DNA of 64,000 bases from Anaerolineae bacterium (GCA_019913005.1 JAIOHL010000124.1:254227-318226), one strand, 5' to 3'. Counted from the stretch's first letter, positions 8,641 through 18,039 are shown. Translations and numbers: made by a program. Notes: generated by a model not told the origin, from the letters alone.

Positions 8641-9627
8641 ATGAGAAGAATTATCTTCGCAGTTACCGTCTTGGCCCTCATCAGTTTAAGTTTTACCAAT
8701 ACCTCACCAAGTCGTCATTTTTTCAAATCCGTTCCGACGATTGTGCGTGCCGATGGCGATAATCTATTTGGCGTGGGTGCCTGTTCAAAATTGACCCAAG
8801 AAACTCCCCGCACTTCCGAATGTGATGCGGAAATCGAAGCCAATCCGTTACCTGAAATGGTACACCCCGTCGAATATGACGAAAAGCGCGATGGTCAGGG
8901 TCATCCCCGCAGTATCATGTTACCGAAAGAACCTCTACCTTTTCCTATCGCGTGGCAAAAAAGGCCTTGGTATTTCAGTGATGCCCCCGGTGTGCTGCCT
9001 GCCGACAACGATTGGACAAATGCTAGGTTGATTGGGCATTACGCCATGTATTATGCCTATGCCGTTGTGGAAGCGGACAATGCGCTGTGGTATCTGATTG
9101 GCCCCGGTCAGTGGATGAAAGATGAATTTGTATCGGTGTTGCAAATCCCAGAGCGGCCTGAAGAGGTCTCCGGTCCTTGGGTCGCTATTGATGTTACTCA
9201 GCAAACATTGGTAGCTTTTGTAGATGACACCCCAGTCTATGCCACCCTAGTTTCGACAGGCTATTGGATTTTGACTGAGACCGGCCTTTTCCAAGTGTAT
9301 GCCCGGACGCTTTCAACCACCATGTCCGGCCCGCCCGGCGCGAACCCACCTGAATATGTGCTGCCTGCGACCCCTTGGGTGCAATTTTTTAACCATGATG
9401 AGGCGCTGCATGGGGCATATTATCATAATTATTTCGGTATGAAACGCAGTCACGGCTGTGTCAATCTATCCCCCGGTGACGCTGAATGGGTCTGGAATTT
9501 CTTTGAACAGACCGCCGACGAATGGCATCCCAGCGGCTCTGATACATTTTTTGTAGACAACCCAGACAAGGCTCCTTGGGTATTGGTCTATGAAAGTCCT
9601 GATGTTCCAGTATCTGTTACATGGTAA
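8641..9627 (+). CDS. Secreted L,D-transpeptidase (YkuD domain)
   Basis: YkuD enzymes cross-link peptidoglycan peptides or attach proteins through a Cys acyl-enzyme. The ATG at 8641 gives 328 residues with a signal peptide (RRIIFAVTVLALISLSF). The catalytic motif MKRSHGCVNLSPGDAEWVW has S270, H271, G272 and C273, with an upstream His in the LHGAYYHNYFG segment near 257. Residues 40-170 precede the YkuD fold and look like a substrate-recognition region. A GTGGAG lies 13-18 bases ahead of the start. The following gene starts within its last codons. Confidence 0.9.
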   Translation: MRRIIFAVTVLALISLSFTNTSPSRHFFKSVPTIVRADGDNLFGVGACSKLTQETPRTSECDAEIEANPLPEMVHPVEYDEKRDGQGHPRSIMLPKEPLPFPIAWQKRPWYFSDAPGVLPADNDWTNARLIGHYAMYYAYAVVEADNALWYLIGPGQWMKDEFVSVLQIPERPEEVSGPWVAIDVTQQTLVAFVDDTPVYATLVSTGYWILTETGLFQVYARTLSTTMSGPPGANPPEYVLPATPWVQFFNHDEALHGAYYHNYFGMKRSHGCVNLSPGDAEWVWNFFEQTADEWHPSGSDTFFVDNPDKAPWVLVYESPDVPVSVTW

Positions 9628-11012
9628 ACAAACGAATGAAACAACCAAAATTTCGAATGGTCATGATGGCGCTGGCCGTGCTGGTCGGCGCTTTTTTTCC
9701 ATCGGCGTCTGTTCAGGCCCAAACTCCAGCGGTGATAGTCGTTTATACCGACTTTGAAGACAACATGGTGTTGTTCGATTCCTCCACTGGCGCTACCCGG
9801 ACATTGATTGCGGCTCAGGCAGGTCGGAGTGTGGATTACCGGATACTCCTTTCGCCTGACAAAACAAAAGTCGCCATCTATGCCTACAATTTCGATGGGG
9901 CGGCTGTCCGTTCGGGGGATACCAGCACCGTCCAAGATACGCTCCAAATTTTTAGCCTGCCCGATGGCGAAAATCTGCTGACCGAGGCATTGATGCTGCC
10001 CAATATTTTGGGGATAGGCATAAACGAAGATGCATTCCCACCGATGAACATCCATGATTTTGTGGCATGGTCGCCGGATGGAAGCCAAATCGCTTGGATT
10101 ACGAATAACCCCGGTTGGAACACGGTGCATGTTTTTCCAAGCAATACGGCAAGCGAACCCGCCCAGAAGCTGATTGCCACCGAGGACAGCGTGGGCCAAC
10201 TCAGCACCTTGCGTTGGTCACCAGATGGCACACAATTGGCCTATGCCAGCGTGACCAGCTTCGTCAGCGAAGATGGCAGCCCTCAGACAAACGCCCTCTA
10301 TACCTATTCGCTTGTGGATGACACCAGCACAACCGTCGAAGTCGGCAATAACGGCGCACCCTATTGGTTTTTGGGCTGGGATACAGATAACAGCCTGATC
10401 TGGTCGCTGTTTGGGGTGGAGGCCGGCGCGACGGGATTGTATCGTTACGACCTCACCGCTGGCACGGATGCTGAAATTATCCCCACCTCACAGCCAATGT
10501 CACGCGCGGCAGTGGACACTAGCACCCAGACCATCGCCTTTGCCGTGCCCAATCTCAGTGTAGATGGCAGTACCCCACAAGCTGGACTTACACCGGGCGT
10601 GTATATCATTGGATCGGACGGACAACCCACGCAGGTTTTTGCCGCCGATAATCTCTATGGGGTCTATTTCATCCAATCGGGTTTGCTGGCAGTCGGCAAT
10701 GACACCGTGATTCGGGCCGCCGATAACACCCAGTTCACTATGAATTTGCTGCGGCGGGCGATCTTCTCACCGGACGGCACACAGGCGATTGGCGAAAAAG
10801 AATCCAAGACCTTCTTACGCGAATTGGCAAGCGAGACCGAAACCGAAATCTACTCCCTATATTTTGTAGATGGGGATTGGTTGGATGCCAGTACCGTGCT
10901 CATGAAGGTCGGTGCATATGGCTCAGTCATCGGAATTTGGCAAGCAGGGGGAAGTTTTACCCAATTGGTGGAAAATTCCGGCAATGGCCCATTTGTCGGG
11001 GTACTGCAATAG
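9621..11012 (+). CDS. Secreted TolB-like beta-propeller protein
   Basis: The 463-residue protein has a signal peptide (MVMMALAVLVGAFFPSASVQA) and repeated PD40/WD40-like segments: FVAWSPDGSQIAWIT near 150, LRWSPDGTQLAYAS near 197 and AIFSPDGTQAIGEKES near 385. Such repeats build six- or seven-bladed propellers like TolB. No enzymatic motif is seen. It overlaps the L,D-transpeptidase gene by seven bases, so the two are likely co-transcribed and both act outside the membrane. An ATG at 9636 is an alternative start. Confidence 0.75.
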   Translation: MVNKRMKQPKFRMVMMALAVLVGAFFPSASVQAQTPAVIVVYTDFEDNMVLFDSSTGATRTLIAAQAGRSVDYRILLSPDKTKVAIYAYNFDGAAVRSGDTSTVQDTLQIFSLPDGENLLTEALMLPNILGIGINEDAFPPMNIHDFVAWSPDGSQIAWITNNPGWNTVHVFPSNTASEPAQKLIATEDSVGQLSTLRWSPDGTQLAYASVTSFVSEDGSPQTNALYTYSLVDDTSTTVEVGNNGAPYWFLGWDTDNSLIWSLFGVEAGATGLYRYDLTAGTDAEIIPTSQPMSRAAVDTSTQTIAFAVPNLSVDGSTPQAGLTPGVYIIGSDGQPTQVFAADNLYGVYFIQSGLLAVGNDTVIRAADNTQFTMNLLRRAIFSPDGTQAIGEKESKTFLRELASETETEIYSLYFVDGDWLDASTVLMKVGAYGSVIGIWQAGGSFTQLVENSGNGPFVGVLQ

Positions 11013-11092
11013 CCTGAATCTGGTTTTTCGGTGCCCCCCTATTGTACAATGGATCGTGTTCGGTTTGAGGGGGAAAGTCTGCGAGGTGACTT

Positions 11093-11761
11093 GTGGCGGA
11101 ACAATATGAGATTCCACTTTTTCCTTTGAATACGGTGCTTTTCCCCGGCATGATCCTCCCACTCCGCATCTTCGAGGAACGTTATAAGCTCATGCTGAAG
11201 CAGTGTATTGCCGAGTCCAAACCGTTTGGGGTGGTACTGCTCAAATCAGGTCGAGCCGAGGGCGCTTTTAATGGTCAAATCTATAACATCGGTACGACAG
11301 CGCAGATTACCCAAGTCAATCCGATGGCGGATGAGACCTATAACGTTTTGACATTGGGTATGAAACGGTTTCGCTTGATCGAAGCCTATCAAATCCACCC
11401 CTATCTGAGTGGCATGGTGGAAGATTATCCGCTGACCAATGGAAATTCGCCCGAAGCCATTTCCGGTTCACTGCGCCTACTGCATCTGATTGAAAAATAT
11501 CTGGAGGCATTCCGCAGAATTGGCAAACTGCCGTTTCGGATTGACCAAGTGCCGACTGACCCGATTACATTGGCCTTTTTGACCGCGATTATGCTGCCCG
11601 TTTCGAATGACGACAAACAATCGTTGTTGAGTGTGGTGGATATTCCCGAACTGCTGCGGGAAGAATTTCAATTGATGCGTTACGAAACCCATATGACGCA
11701 GATTTTGGCGGATGAACCCCAAGCGCCAACCCACCCCACGTCGTCGTTTTCGTTGAACTAA
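11093..11761 (+). CDS. LON N-terminal (substrate-binding) domain protein
   Basis: This 222-residue protein begins IPLFPLNTVLFPGMILPLRIFEERY, split here by family pattern into the LON-N hallmark PLFPLNTVLFPGM and PLRIFEERY. It continues with the GVVLL and IGTTAQI segments of the domain. There is no AAA+ or protease part, so it is one of the stand-alone LON-N proteins, whose role is poorly known (possible adaptor). The GTG start is preceded by GAGGTGA. A hairpin terminator follows before plsX. Confidence 0.85.
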   Translation: MAEQYEIPLFPLNTVLFPGMILPLRIFEERYKLMLKQCIAESKPFGVVLLKSGRAEGAFNGQIYNIGTTAQITQVNPMADETYNVLTLGMKRFRLIEAYQIHPYLSGMVEDYPLTNGNSPEAISGSLRLLHLIEKYLEAFRRIGKLPFRIDQVPTDPITLAFLTAIMLPVSNDDKQSLLSVVDIPELLREEFQLMRYETHMTQILADEPQAPTHPTSSFSLN

Positions 11762-11794
11762 AACTATCCCTGTATCCACAGATACGTTATCTTT

Positions 11795-11832
11795 GTAGGG
11801 ACGCTGTTTATCGGGCGTCTCTACTTATTTTG
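11795..11832 (+). terminator. Hairpin terminator between LON-N gene and plsX
   Basis: GTAGGGACGC at 11795-11804 pairs with GCGTCTCTAC at 11815-11824 (one G-U pair) around a 10-base loop, followed by a T-rich tract. It lies 29 bases upstream of plsX, so it may attenuate rather than fully stop readthrough. Confidence 0.55.
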
Positions 11833-11852
11833 TTTATGGAGCAAGTAAAACA

Positions 11853-12875
11853 ATGCGTATTGTTCTTGATGCAATGGGCAGTGACGCCTGCCCTGTACCC
11901 GATGTAGAAGGTGCGGTTCACGCCGCCCGTGAATTTGGTGACACGATTATTCTGGTCGGTGACGAAACCCGTATCAAAGCCGAACTCGCCAAATATCCCA
12001 CAACGGGCCTGCCAATTGAAGTGGTTCATGCCAGCCAAGCCGTCACGATGGACGACACCCCTTCCAAAATTGTCAAAGGCAAACCCGATTCCTCTATTCA
12101 CGTTGGGCTGCAATTGCTTGAAGATAGCAAAGCGGATGCGTTTGTGACCTGTGGCAACACCGGGGCCGTTCTAGCAGTAGCGACCACCGCCAAAGTCCGC
12201 AGGATTCAAGGCATCCATCGCCCCGCTCTCAGTTCGATTGTCCCTTTTGGTGAACGCCATGTGGTGCTGATTGATATTGGTGCGAACGCCGATTGTAAAC
12301 CCGAATATCTGGTGCAGTTTGCGCTAATGGGCAGTGTTTATGCCGAAAAAGCCCTCGGCACTCAAAAACCCTCAGTTGCTCTGCTGTCGAATGGGGAAGA
12401 AGAAGGTAAAGGGAACGAGCTTACCAAAAGCACCCTGCCATTACTTATGGCTTCGGGCCTCAACTTTATCGGCAATATTGAACCCAAAGAGATGCTGCAA
12501 GGCCACGCAGATGTGATTGTATCGGATGGGTTTGTGGGTAATATGGTGGTCAAGACATTGGAAGCGACCAGCAGCATGGCCTTTGCCCAAATTCGGAATG
12601 CTGCCAAGCAGGATATACGCGGTATAATCGGTGGTTTGTTGATGAAATCCGTTGTAGGCAAAATCCGCAAAAAATTTGACCCTTTTGAGATTGGCGGTGC
12701 GCCTCTTTTGGGTGTGAATGGTGTTGTAATTATAGGTCATGGTCGAAGTAATGCCTACGCTGTGAAAAATGCGATTAGGCAGGCGCGTTTGGCAGTGGCG
12801 GGCGATATTGTGAATACTATTCGACAAGGGTTGGCCCGTCAGCCCCAAACGAGCGATCATGCAACGAATCACTAA
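11853..12875 (+). CDS. plsX: Phosphate acyltransferase PlsX
   Basis: PlsX converts acyl-ACP to acyl-phosphate, the donor for PlsY in phospholipid synthesis. The 340-residue protein opens with MRIVLDAMGSDACPVPDVEG, has the FVTCGNTGAVLAVA and LIDIGANADCKPEYLVQFA motifs, and ends with the GAPLLGVNGVVIIGHGRSN region, all typical. fabF follows 36 bases later, so acyl supply and phospholipid entry are linked. Confidence 0.96.
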   Translation: MRIVLDAMGSDACPVPDVEGAVHAAREFGDTIILVGDETRIKAELAKYPTTGLPIEVVHASQAVTMDDTPSKIVKGKPDSSIHVGLQLLEDSKADAFVTCGNTGAVLAVATTAKVRRIQGIHRPALSSIVPFGERHVVLIDIGANADCKPEYLVQFALMGSVYAEKALGTQKPSVALLSNGEEEGKGNELTKSTLPLLMASGLNFIGNIEPKEMLQGHADVIVSDGFVGNMVVKTLEATSSMAFAQIRNAAKQDIRGIIGGLLMKSVVGKIRKKFDPFEIGGAPLLGVNGVVIIGHGRSNAYAVKNAIRQARLAVAGDIVNTIRQGLARQPQTSDHATNH

Positions 12876-12911
12876 AACCCGTATATCTTATGAGTAAGGA
12901 GTAGTGCCTTC

Positions 12912-14171
12912 ATGGACTATACGCGCAATGGAAGGCCACGAGTGGTTGTCACTGGAATGGGCATTATTTCGCCGCTTGGTTCGACGCTGGAAAAGTATTG
13001 GCACGGCCTTAAAAATGGCGTTTCTGGTATTAAGCGGATTTCAAAATTTGACTCCAACCATCTCAATGTTCAAATTGCAGGTGAAGTGACGGATTTCGTC
13101 GCCACCGACTATCTGGAGCCAAAAGAAGCTCGTCGGCTCGAACCATCGTCGCAATACTCTGTGGCCGCCACAAAAATGGCGATTGCCGATGCTGGACTAA
13201 CGGATGAGGATTTGGAGCGCAACAGCGAACGCACCGGAGTCGTCATGGCTACCGGTTTAGCTGGCTTTGATTCGGCCTTTTCGGCCTTTTCGAGTTTCCG
13301 CACTAAAGGTTCACGCCCCGGCCCGATGGCGCTGACGGCGGCCTTGCCCAATATGCCTGCCCACTACGTTAGCATGACAAGCCGCGCCAAAGGCCCACTC
13401 AGCGCAATTACGACCGCCTGTGCTGCGGGAACACAAGCGATTGGGGAGGCATTCGAGCTTATCCGTCGCGGACGTTCGGATGTAGCATTTGCGGGTGGTG
13501 TAGAGGCCATTATGCAAGACTACTCTATCGCCGCGTTTGACTCGATGACCGTGTTGACCCGCGATTACAATGATAACCCCACCGCCGCCAGCCGCCCCTT
13601 TGATAAAGACCGCAATGGTTTTGTCTATGCGGAAGGGTGTGGCATTTTGGTCTTGGAAACATTGGACCGTGCCGTAAAACGTGGCGCTCGGATCTACGCC
13701 GAGATACTGGGGCATGGTTCATCATCGGATGCCTTCCATGTCGCGGCGATTGACCCGGACGGCGCGGGGGCACTGCGTTCGATGCGTTGGGCAATGGAGG
13801 ACGCGGGGTTAAATCCTGAAGACCTCGATTATATCAACGCGCATGGCACATCCACCCTGCCGAATGACGCGATTGAAACCCTTGCCATCAAGAAATTGTT
13901 GGGTGAACGGGCCTATGAAATCGCGGTGAGTTCAACCAAGAGTATGATTGGTCATGCCTTTGGTGGCGCAGGTGCAGTCGAAGCGGTGGCGACGATTTTG
14001 ATGATCTTTAACCAGATTATCCACCCGACCATTAACTACACTACGCCTGATCCGAATTGCGATTTGGATTACGTGCCAAATGAAGCACGCGACGCCAAAA
14101 TTCGCCACGCCATGTCCAATAATCTCGGCCTCGGCGGTCAAAACGCGAGTGTGGTGTTCAGCGCGATCTGA
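12912..14171 (+). CDS. fabF: 3-oxoacyl-ACP synthase II (KASII)
   Basis: FabF condenses malonyl-ACP with acyl-ACP in fatty-acid elongation. The 419-residue protein starts with VVVTGMGIISPLGSTLEKYW. The nucleophile Cys is in AITTACAAGTQAIGEAF, with the two catalytic His in NAHGTSTLPND and SMIGHAFGGAGAVEA, and the C-terminal NNLGLGGQNASVVF is conserved. Length is normal. It follows plsX and ends at a bidirectional terminator facing the pterin dehydratase gene. Confidence 0.96.
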   Translation: MDYTRNGRPRVVVTGMGIISPLGSTLEKYWHGLKNGVSGIKRISKFDSNHLNVQIAGEVTDFVATDYLEPKEARRLEPSSQYSVAATKMAIADAGLTDEDLERNSERTGVVMATGLAGFDSAFSAFSSFRTKGSRPGPMALTAALPNMPAHYVSMTSRAKGPLSAITTACAAGTQAIGEAFELIRRGRSDVAFAGGVEAIMQDYSIAAFDSMTVLTRDYNDNPTAASRPFDKDRNGFVYAEGCGILVLETLDRAVKRGARIYAEILGHGSSSDAFHVAAIDPDGAGALRSMRWAMEDAGLNPEDLDYINAHGTSTLPNDAIETLAIKKLLGERAYEIAVSSTKSMIGHAFGGAGAVEAVATILMIFNQIIHPTINYTTPDPNCDLDYVPNEARDAKIRHAMSNNLGLGGQNASVVFSAI

Positions 14172-14196
14172 AGCCTAATCTACGTCAGTTAACAAA

Positions 14197-14231
14197 AAAT
14201 CCCCGCTGAGGTAACGCCTTCACGGGGATTT
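14197..14231. terminator. Bidirectional terminator between fabF and pterin dehydratase gene
   Basis: AAATCCCCG at 14197-14205 and CGGGGATTT at 14223-14231 form a perfect 9-bp stem with an A-run on the left and T-richness on the right, fitting both converging genes. Confidence 0.75.
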
Positions 14232-14254
14232 GTGTTTTAGGACAGAGATTGTAT

Positions 14255-14554
14255 TCAGATTTTCGGCGACTTCATCGGCAGGGCATCAATCTGAGACGCC
14301 AGAACAAAATCTTTTTCGGTCAACCCGCCTGCTGAATGGGTGGAAAGGGTCAGCGTCACCTTTTTGTACCTCAACAGAATATCCGGGTGATGGTCGGCAG
14401 CCTCCGCTAGATGTCCAATGGTACTGACAAAGGCCAATGCCGCCGGAAAAGAGGTTAGGGTATAGGTTTTGAATATCTCGTCGCCCTGCCGTGCCCACCC
14501 ATCCATCTTGGCAAGCTGGGCATTGATCTCGGATTCTGATAATCGTTCTACCAT
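14255..14554 (-). CDS. phhB: Pterin-4a-carbinolamine dehydratase
   Basis: The enzyme dehydrates 4a-hydroxytetrahydropterins; related proteins also assist molybdopterin or folate metabolism. The 99-residue length is standard. The family motif is present as EAADHHPDILLRYKKV followed by the STHSAGGLTEKD segment, including the active-site His pair and the second His. It is last in a minus-strand group after folE and a lytic transglycosylase. Association with folE, folB and folK nearby supports a pterin role. Confidence 0.92.
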   Translation of the reverse strand: MVERLSESEINAQLAKMDGWARQGDEIFKTYTLTSFPAALAFVSTIGHLAEAADHHPDILLRYKKVTLTLSTHSAGGLTEKDFVLASQIDALPMKSPKI

Positions 14555-14575
14555 AGCTCCGCCCTATTCCCTCAC

Positions 14576-15388
14576 TTAGCTTGCATGTAATGTCTGCTGT
14601 GTTGCGGAGGCACGCTGGCACAACGAACTGCCTCCAGCTTGCAACCACTCCTGCAAACGGGCACTGGTGATTTTGCCGTTGGTGGCATCTTCATAAATTC
14701 CCATGCCCCAATAGAAATAACGCCGAGTTTCGTCGGGCCAACGCGCCCACCCCCACGAAATCACCCCATGCCCACCATTATAACCAGCTAATGCCAAGCC
14801 TGCGTTCCCATCGGCTTTTTGTAGCCCTTGTGCGAGATAGGTAAGGCCGCGCATGGCGTTGGTTTGCACATCAGTCATGTTCTCCCCAACGGCAAAATGG
14901 AAGGGCATGACTTGGAACAACCCCTGTGCTCCCGCTGATGAGCCAACGGTAGGATCACCACAGCTTTCAATTTGGATGACCGTCGCAATCAGATTAGGGT
15001 CAAGATTATAGTCTTGTGCCCATTGTGCAATTTGGGGTGCCCAATACTGCACTTCCGGTGTAAACAAAGGCGAAATAGTGGTGGCAATGTGCGATGGATC
15101 GCGCCGATCTACGACAACATAGGTCACTTTGGGGGGGAGGGACATATATAACGAGCGCCCGATGAGCACCCCCAAAAATCCGGCAAGCCCGCAGATAAAA
15201 AACACGAGAAAGGTAGCACAACTCGCCCTGAGAAACGGATTCCCAGAGCGATGTTCAGAGCTTACTTCAATCTCAAGTGGGTCATAAACGACCTCACGAA
15301 TGGTAATAGTCGTGGTCGGCTCTTCAGCGTGCCGACTATGATAGCCTGATGGATGCGGCAAGGATCCCCCTCGAACCCTCTGTTTCAC
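14576..15388 (-). CDS. Membrane-anchored lytic transglycosylase (SLT domain)
   Basis: SLT enzymes cleave the MurNAc-GlcNAc bond with anhydro product. The 270-residue protein has a ~60-residue cytoplasmic tail, a membrane helix (CATFLVFFICGLAGFLGVLIG, about 59-78), then the SLT fold. The catalytic Glu is in VIQIESCGDPTVGSSAGAQG, followed by LFQVMPFHF and LALAGYNGGHG, the three diagnostic motifs. The start is GTG without a good ribosome site, so the N-terminus is uncertain. It sits 19 bases after folE and 21 before the pterin dehydratase gene, an odd placement for a wall enzyme. Confidence 0.88.
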   Translation of the reverse strand: MKQRVRGGSLPHPSGYHSRHAEEPTTTITIREVVYDPLEIEVSSEHRSGNPFLRASCATFLVFFICGLAGFLGVLIGRSLYMSLPPKVTYVVVDRRDPSHIATTISPLFTPEVQYWAPQIAQWAQDYNLDPNLIATVIQIESCGDPTVGSSAGAQGLFQVMPFHFAVGENMTDVQTNAMRGLTYLAQGLQKADGNAGLALAGYNGGHGVISWGWARWPDETRRYFYWGMGIYEDATNGKITSARLQEWLQAGGSSLCQRASATQQTLHAS

Positions 15389-15407
15389 TTAAATCTTATA
15401 TCCTCAT

Positions 15408-16112
15408 TCAGAATGCACTACTGGACAAACGTCCGATATGGCCCATAAATTCAGCACGGGTCTTCTCATTCTCGCGGAAGATGCCCATCATGGCGCTGGT
15501 GGTCATACTTGAATGGGCCTTCTTGACACCACGCATCATCGAGCACATATGGACACCTTCACATACAACGGCCACGCCTTGCGGATGCAGCACCTGCATC
15601 AAGAAATCGGCAATCTGTTGTGTCATACGTTCTTGCACCTGCAAACGTCGCGCAAACATGTCCACGACGCGCGGAATTTTGGACAAGCCGATCACTTTGT
15701 CATTCGGCACGTAGGCCACATGCGCTTTACCAATAAATGGCAGCATATGGTGTTCACACAAGCTGTAGTATTCGATGTCGCGCACCACAATCATTTCCTG
15801 ATATTCGACATCAAACAGGGCGTCATTGACCAGCTTCTCTGGATTGATATGATACCCTTCCAGCAGTTCTTTGTACATACGGGCTACCCGATTGGGGGTA
15901 CGCAATAGCCCTTCGCGTTCTGGGTCTTCCCCAACGCCCTCAAGGATGGAGCGTACTGCCGCTTCAATGGCGTGGTCATCTTGCTCATACTCTAGATCAA
16001 TCTCAAAACTTTCGAGCAGGTGCTCCGACAGCAAGTTGCGATAGCCGTTCCCTTGATGACCATTTTGCCCATGAGAGCCGTTGTGTCCATTAGTCGTGTG
16101 ATTCATTGTCAT
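15408..16112 (-). CDS. folE: GTP cyclohydrolase I
   Basis: FolE makes 7,8-dihydroneopterin triphosphate from GTP, the first step to folate. The core has the zinc site Cys in [18 protein letters not shown] and the second Cys in [14 protein letters not shown], with substrate motifs [15 protein letters not shown] and [11 protein letters not shown]. The ATG at 16112 is preferred because GGGAGAG lies at ideal distance before it; an ATG at 16127 overlaps that ribosome site. The first ~25 residues are Asn/Gly/His-rich and not part of the fold. It diverges from folB across about 260 bases. Confidence 0.95.
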   Translation of the reverse strand: MTMNHTTNGHNGSHGQNGHQGNGYRNLLSEHLLESFEIDLEYEQDDHAIEAAVRSILEGVGEDPEREGLLRTPNRVARMYKELLEGYHINPEKLVNDALFDVEYQEMIVVRDIEYYSLCEHHMLPFIGKAHVAYVPNDKVIGLSKIPRVVDMFARRLQVQERMTQQIADFLMQVLHPQGVAVVCEGVHMCSMMRGVKKAHSSMTTSAMMGIFRENEKTRAEFMGHIGRLSSSAF

Positions 16113-16375
16113 GATTATCTCTCCCATGATGCGAAGTTAAAAAGATTTGTCCACGTTTAAAACAAAACGTTACGTGGTCACTGGATATTGCTGCATGTAA
16201 TGTGAGGAAGGGTACGTACACTAAAATAGACGATCTTTACCGCCCATTTATTACTTCTTATCCAAGATAATCAGAACATATGATAGCATAATGAGTCTTA
16301 GATTATCATTAAATTAAGGCCCTTTAAATCAGGTAAAATATCTGACAGTGATTCACCATCAAGGAGCCGCCATCC
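16113..16375. other. Divergent folE/folB intergenic region
   Basis: About 260 AT-rich bases separate folE and folB. A TAAAAT at 16334-16339 could be the folB -10, without a convincing -35. No RNA gene, riboswitch or small gene is recognisable. Confidence 0.4.
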
Positions 16376-16750
16376 GTGTCCAGTGATATGATTGAAATTG
16401 AAAGCCTACGTCTGCGCTGCCTGATAGGGTTTAGCGAGTGGGAACTCGATAAAAAACAAGATGTGGTCATCCATATGACCTTGTTTACCGATATTCGGAA
16501 GGGTGGCCTAAGCGATAATCCTGATGATATTCTAAATTATAAAACCGTCAACAAGGCCGTCATTCAAATGGTGGAGGCGTCCCATTACAAAACGCTCGAA
16601 GCCCTTGCCACTGCCATCGCCCGTGTCGCCGTTGTAGACTGTGGTGTGCCGCATATTCGCGTCAAAGTTGAGAAACCGGGGGCACTGCGTTTCGCCGACA
16701 GTGTCGCCATTGTAATTGAACGCACCATCGAGGATTTTCAGAATGCCTAG
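16376..16750 (+). CDS. folB: Dihydroneopterin aldolase
   Basis: FolB cleaves dihydroneopterin to 6-hydroxymethyl-dihydropterin and glycolaldehyde. The 124-residue protein has the conserved IESLRLRCLIGFSEWELDKKQ start with the Glu of the GxxxxE motif, LNYKTVNKAVIQMVEASHYKT including the Tyr, and the VRVKVEKPGALRFADS-like C-terminal motif (written here IRVKVEKPGALRFAD). The GTG start has AAGGAG nine bases upstream. Its stop overlaps the folK start by eight bases. Confidence 0.92.
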   Translation: MSSDMIEIESLRLRCLIGFSEWELDKKQDVVIHMTLFTDIRKGGLSDNPDDILNYKTVNKAVIQMVEASHYKTLEALATAIARVAVVDCGVPHIRVKVEKPGALRFADSVAIVIERTIEDFQNA

Positions 16751-17486
16751 CCACCATGTATTTTTGGCGCTTGGCTCGAATATCAACCCCGTCGAGAATT
16801 CCCGGGCTTGTCTCAAATTGTTGCAGGAGCATTTCGACATATGGAATTTGTCGCCTGTTTATGAAACCCCACCTGTCGGGTTTACCGAGCAAGCCGCATT
16901 TTTGAATGCCGCCGCCGAAGTAATCACCGAACTTGACCCCACCAGTGTCAAAACGATTTTGCAAAATATCGAACATCAACTGGGGCGGGTACGCGACCCG
17001 AATAATAAAAACGCCCCTCGCACGATTGACCTCGATATTGCGCTGTGGGACAAAGCCGTATTTACGTATGGGGGAAAAAATTGGCAAGTGCCTGACCCCG
17101 ATATTTTGCGTTTTATCCATCTGGCACGTCCACTGGCTGACCTCGCCCCGGATTATGTCTACCCCGAGACAACTGATACCCTTACCAGCATTGCCGAAAA
17201 TTTGCCCATGAACGGTATCACTCGGCGCGATGATGTGTGGGCTGATTTGCCATTTTTGCTCAGAATAAGCGTGGATTTCAATTCCCTCTCGCTTGATGGC
17301 AAAATGGTGCGCATCAATACCGATATACATCAATACCTCCTGAATATATTGCATCAAGGTCTTCGAGTGATCTTGTATACTTCACAAGATCTTGAGGTGG
17401 AAGCAATTATTCATTGTGAGAAGTATAAGCAAGATCAAGATTTGTGGTATGGCATACCCGATTGGGATACCCTGCGCTATTTATAG
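16743..17486 (+). CDS. folK: HPPK (folate pyrophosphokinase) with a C-terminal extension
   Basis: HPPK transfers pyrophosphate from ATP to 6-hydroxymethyl-dihydropterin. Residues 5-155 are the HPPK domain: FLALGSNINPVENSRACLK, SPVYETPPVGFTEQAAFLNA and the ATP/Mg motif RTIDLDIALW, then the C-terminal HPLADLAP-like ARPLADLAPDYV. Residues ~156-247 are an added segment (starting around base 17206, MNGITRRDDVW) not found in standard ~160-residue FolK; it is not recognised. The ATG at 16743 is chosen because GAGG precedes it and it overlaps the folB stop. folP is not in the window. Confidence 0.9.
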   Translation: MPSHHVFLALGSNINPVENSRACLKLLQEHFDIWNLSPVYETPPVGFTEQAAFLNAAAEVITELDPTSVKTILQNIEHQLGRVRDPNNKNAPRTIDLDIALWDKAVFTYGGKNWQVPDPDILRFIHLARPLADLAPDYVYPETTDTLTSIAENLPMNGITRRDDVWADLPFLLRISVDFNSLSLDGKMVRINTDIHQYLLNILHQGLRVILYTSQDLEVEAIIHCEKYKQDQDLWYGIPDWDTLRYL

Positions 17487-17514
17487 CAAAAACGGACTCT
17501 GGTCATTTCTTGGT

Positions 17515-17542
17515 TTGTACTTATTTTAAATCGGCATATAAT
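17515..17542 (+). promoter_or_regulatory. Promoter of the cox-like operon
   Basis: TTGTAC at 17515-17520, 16-base spacer, consensus TATAAT at 17537-17542. The gene coxG starts at 17587, giving a leader of about 40 bases. No operator is evident. Confidence 0.65.
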
Positions 17543-17586
17543 GACTGTTTAATTAGAGTTTAGAGTTTGTTTGGGGGATATTTTTT

Positions 17587-18039
17587 ATGGAACTCACCGG
17601 CTCATACCTATTTGAGGCCGACCAAGATACCGTCTGGAAACTCCTCATGGACCCGGACGCCATCGCAAAAGCCATCCCCGGCGTAAAAGAACTGATTCCT
17701 GTCGAAGGCGAAGAAATGACATGGCGGGCCGCTGCCAAAGTAGGTTTTGCGGCGCTGAGTGGTCATTATGCGGGGGTCATCCAGATGAGCGAGGTCGAAG
17801 CCCCCACTCAATATCGCCTCACGGTCAACGGGGAGGGACAGCAAAGCGTCATCGGCGGCACGGCCCTCATTAAACTCACCTTCAATCCCGAAAAAAATGA
17901 AACCCTTGTCCATTGGGATGCCCACGCCAACATCTCTGGCAAACTTGCCAGTCTTGGGCAGCGACTCATCGGCGCAGGGGCCAATGTCATGAGTAAGCAG
18001 TTTTTTCATGAGTTGGCAAAACAACTTCCTACTCGATAA
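17587..18039 (+). CDS. coxG: CoxG-like SRPBCC protein
   Basis: CoxG (CO dehydrogenase subunit G family) proteins are START/SRPBCC fold proteins reported to anchor CODH to the membrane or bind quinone-like partners. The 150-residue protein begins with GSYLFEADQDTVWKLLMDP and AKAIPGVKELIPV, the family opening, and continues with the VGFAALSGHYAGV strand pair. The last ~20 residues are shorter than in CoxG proteins with a long hydrophobic tail. It is first in the operon, 118 bases before coxS. Confidence 0.85.
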   Translation: MELTGSYLFEADQDTVWKLLMDPDAIAKAIPGVKELIPVEGEEMTWRAAAKVGFAALSGHYAGVIQMSEVEAPTQYRLTVNGEGQQSVIGGTALIKLTFNPEKNETLVHWDAHANISGKLASLGQRLIGAGANVMSKQFFHELAKQLPTR

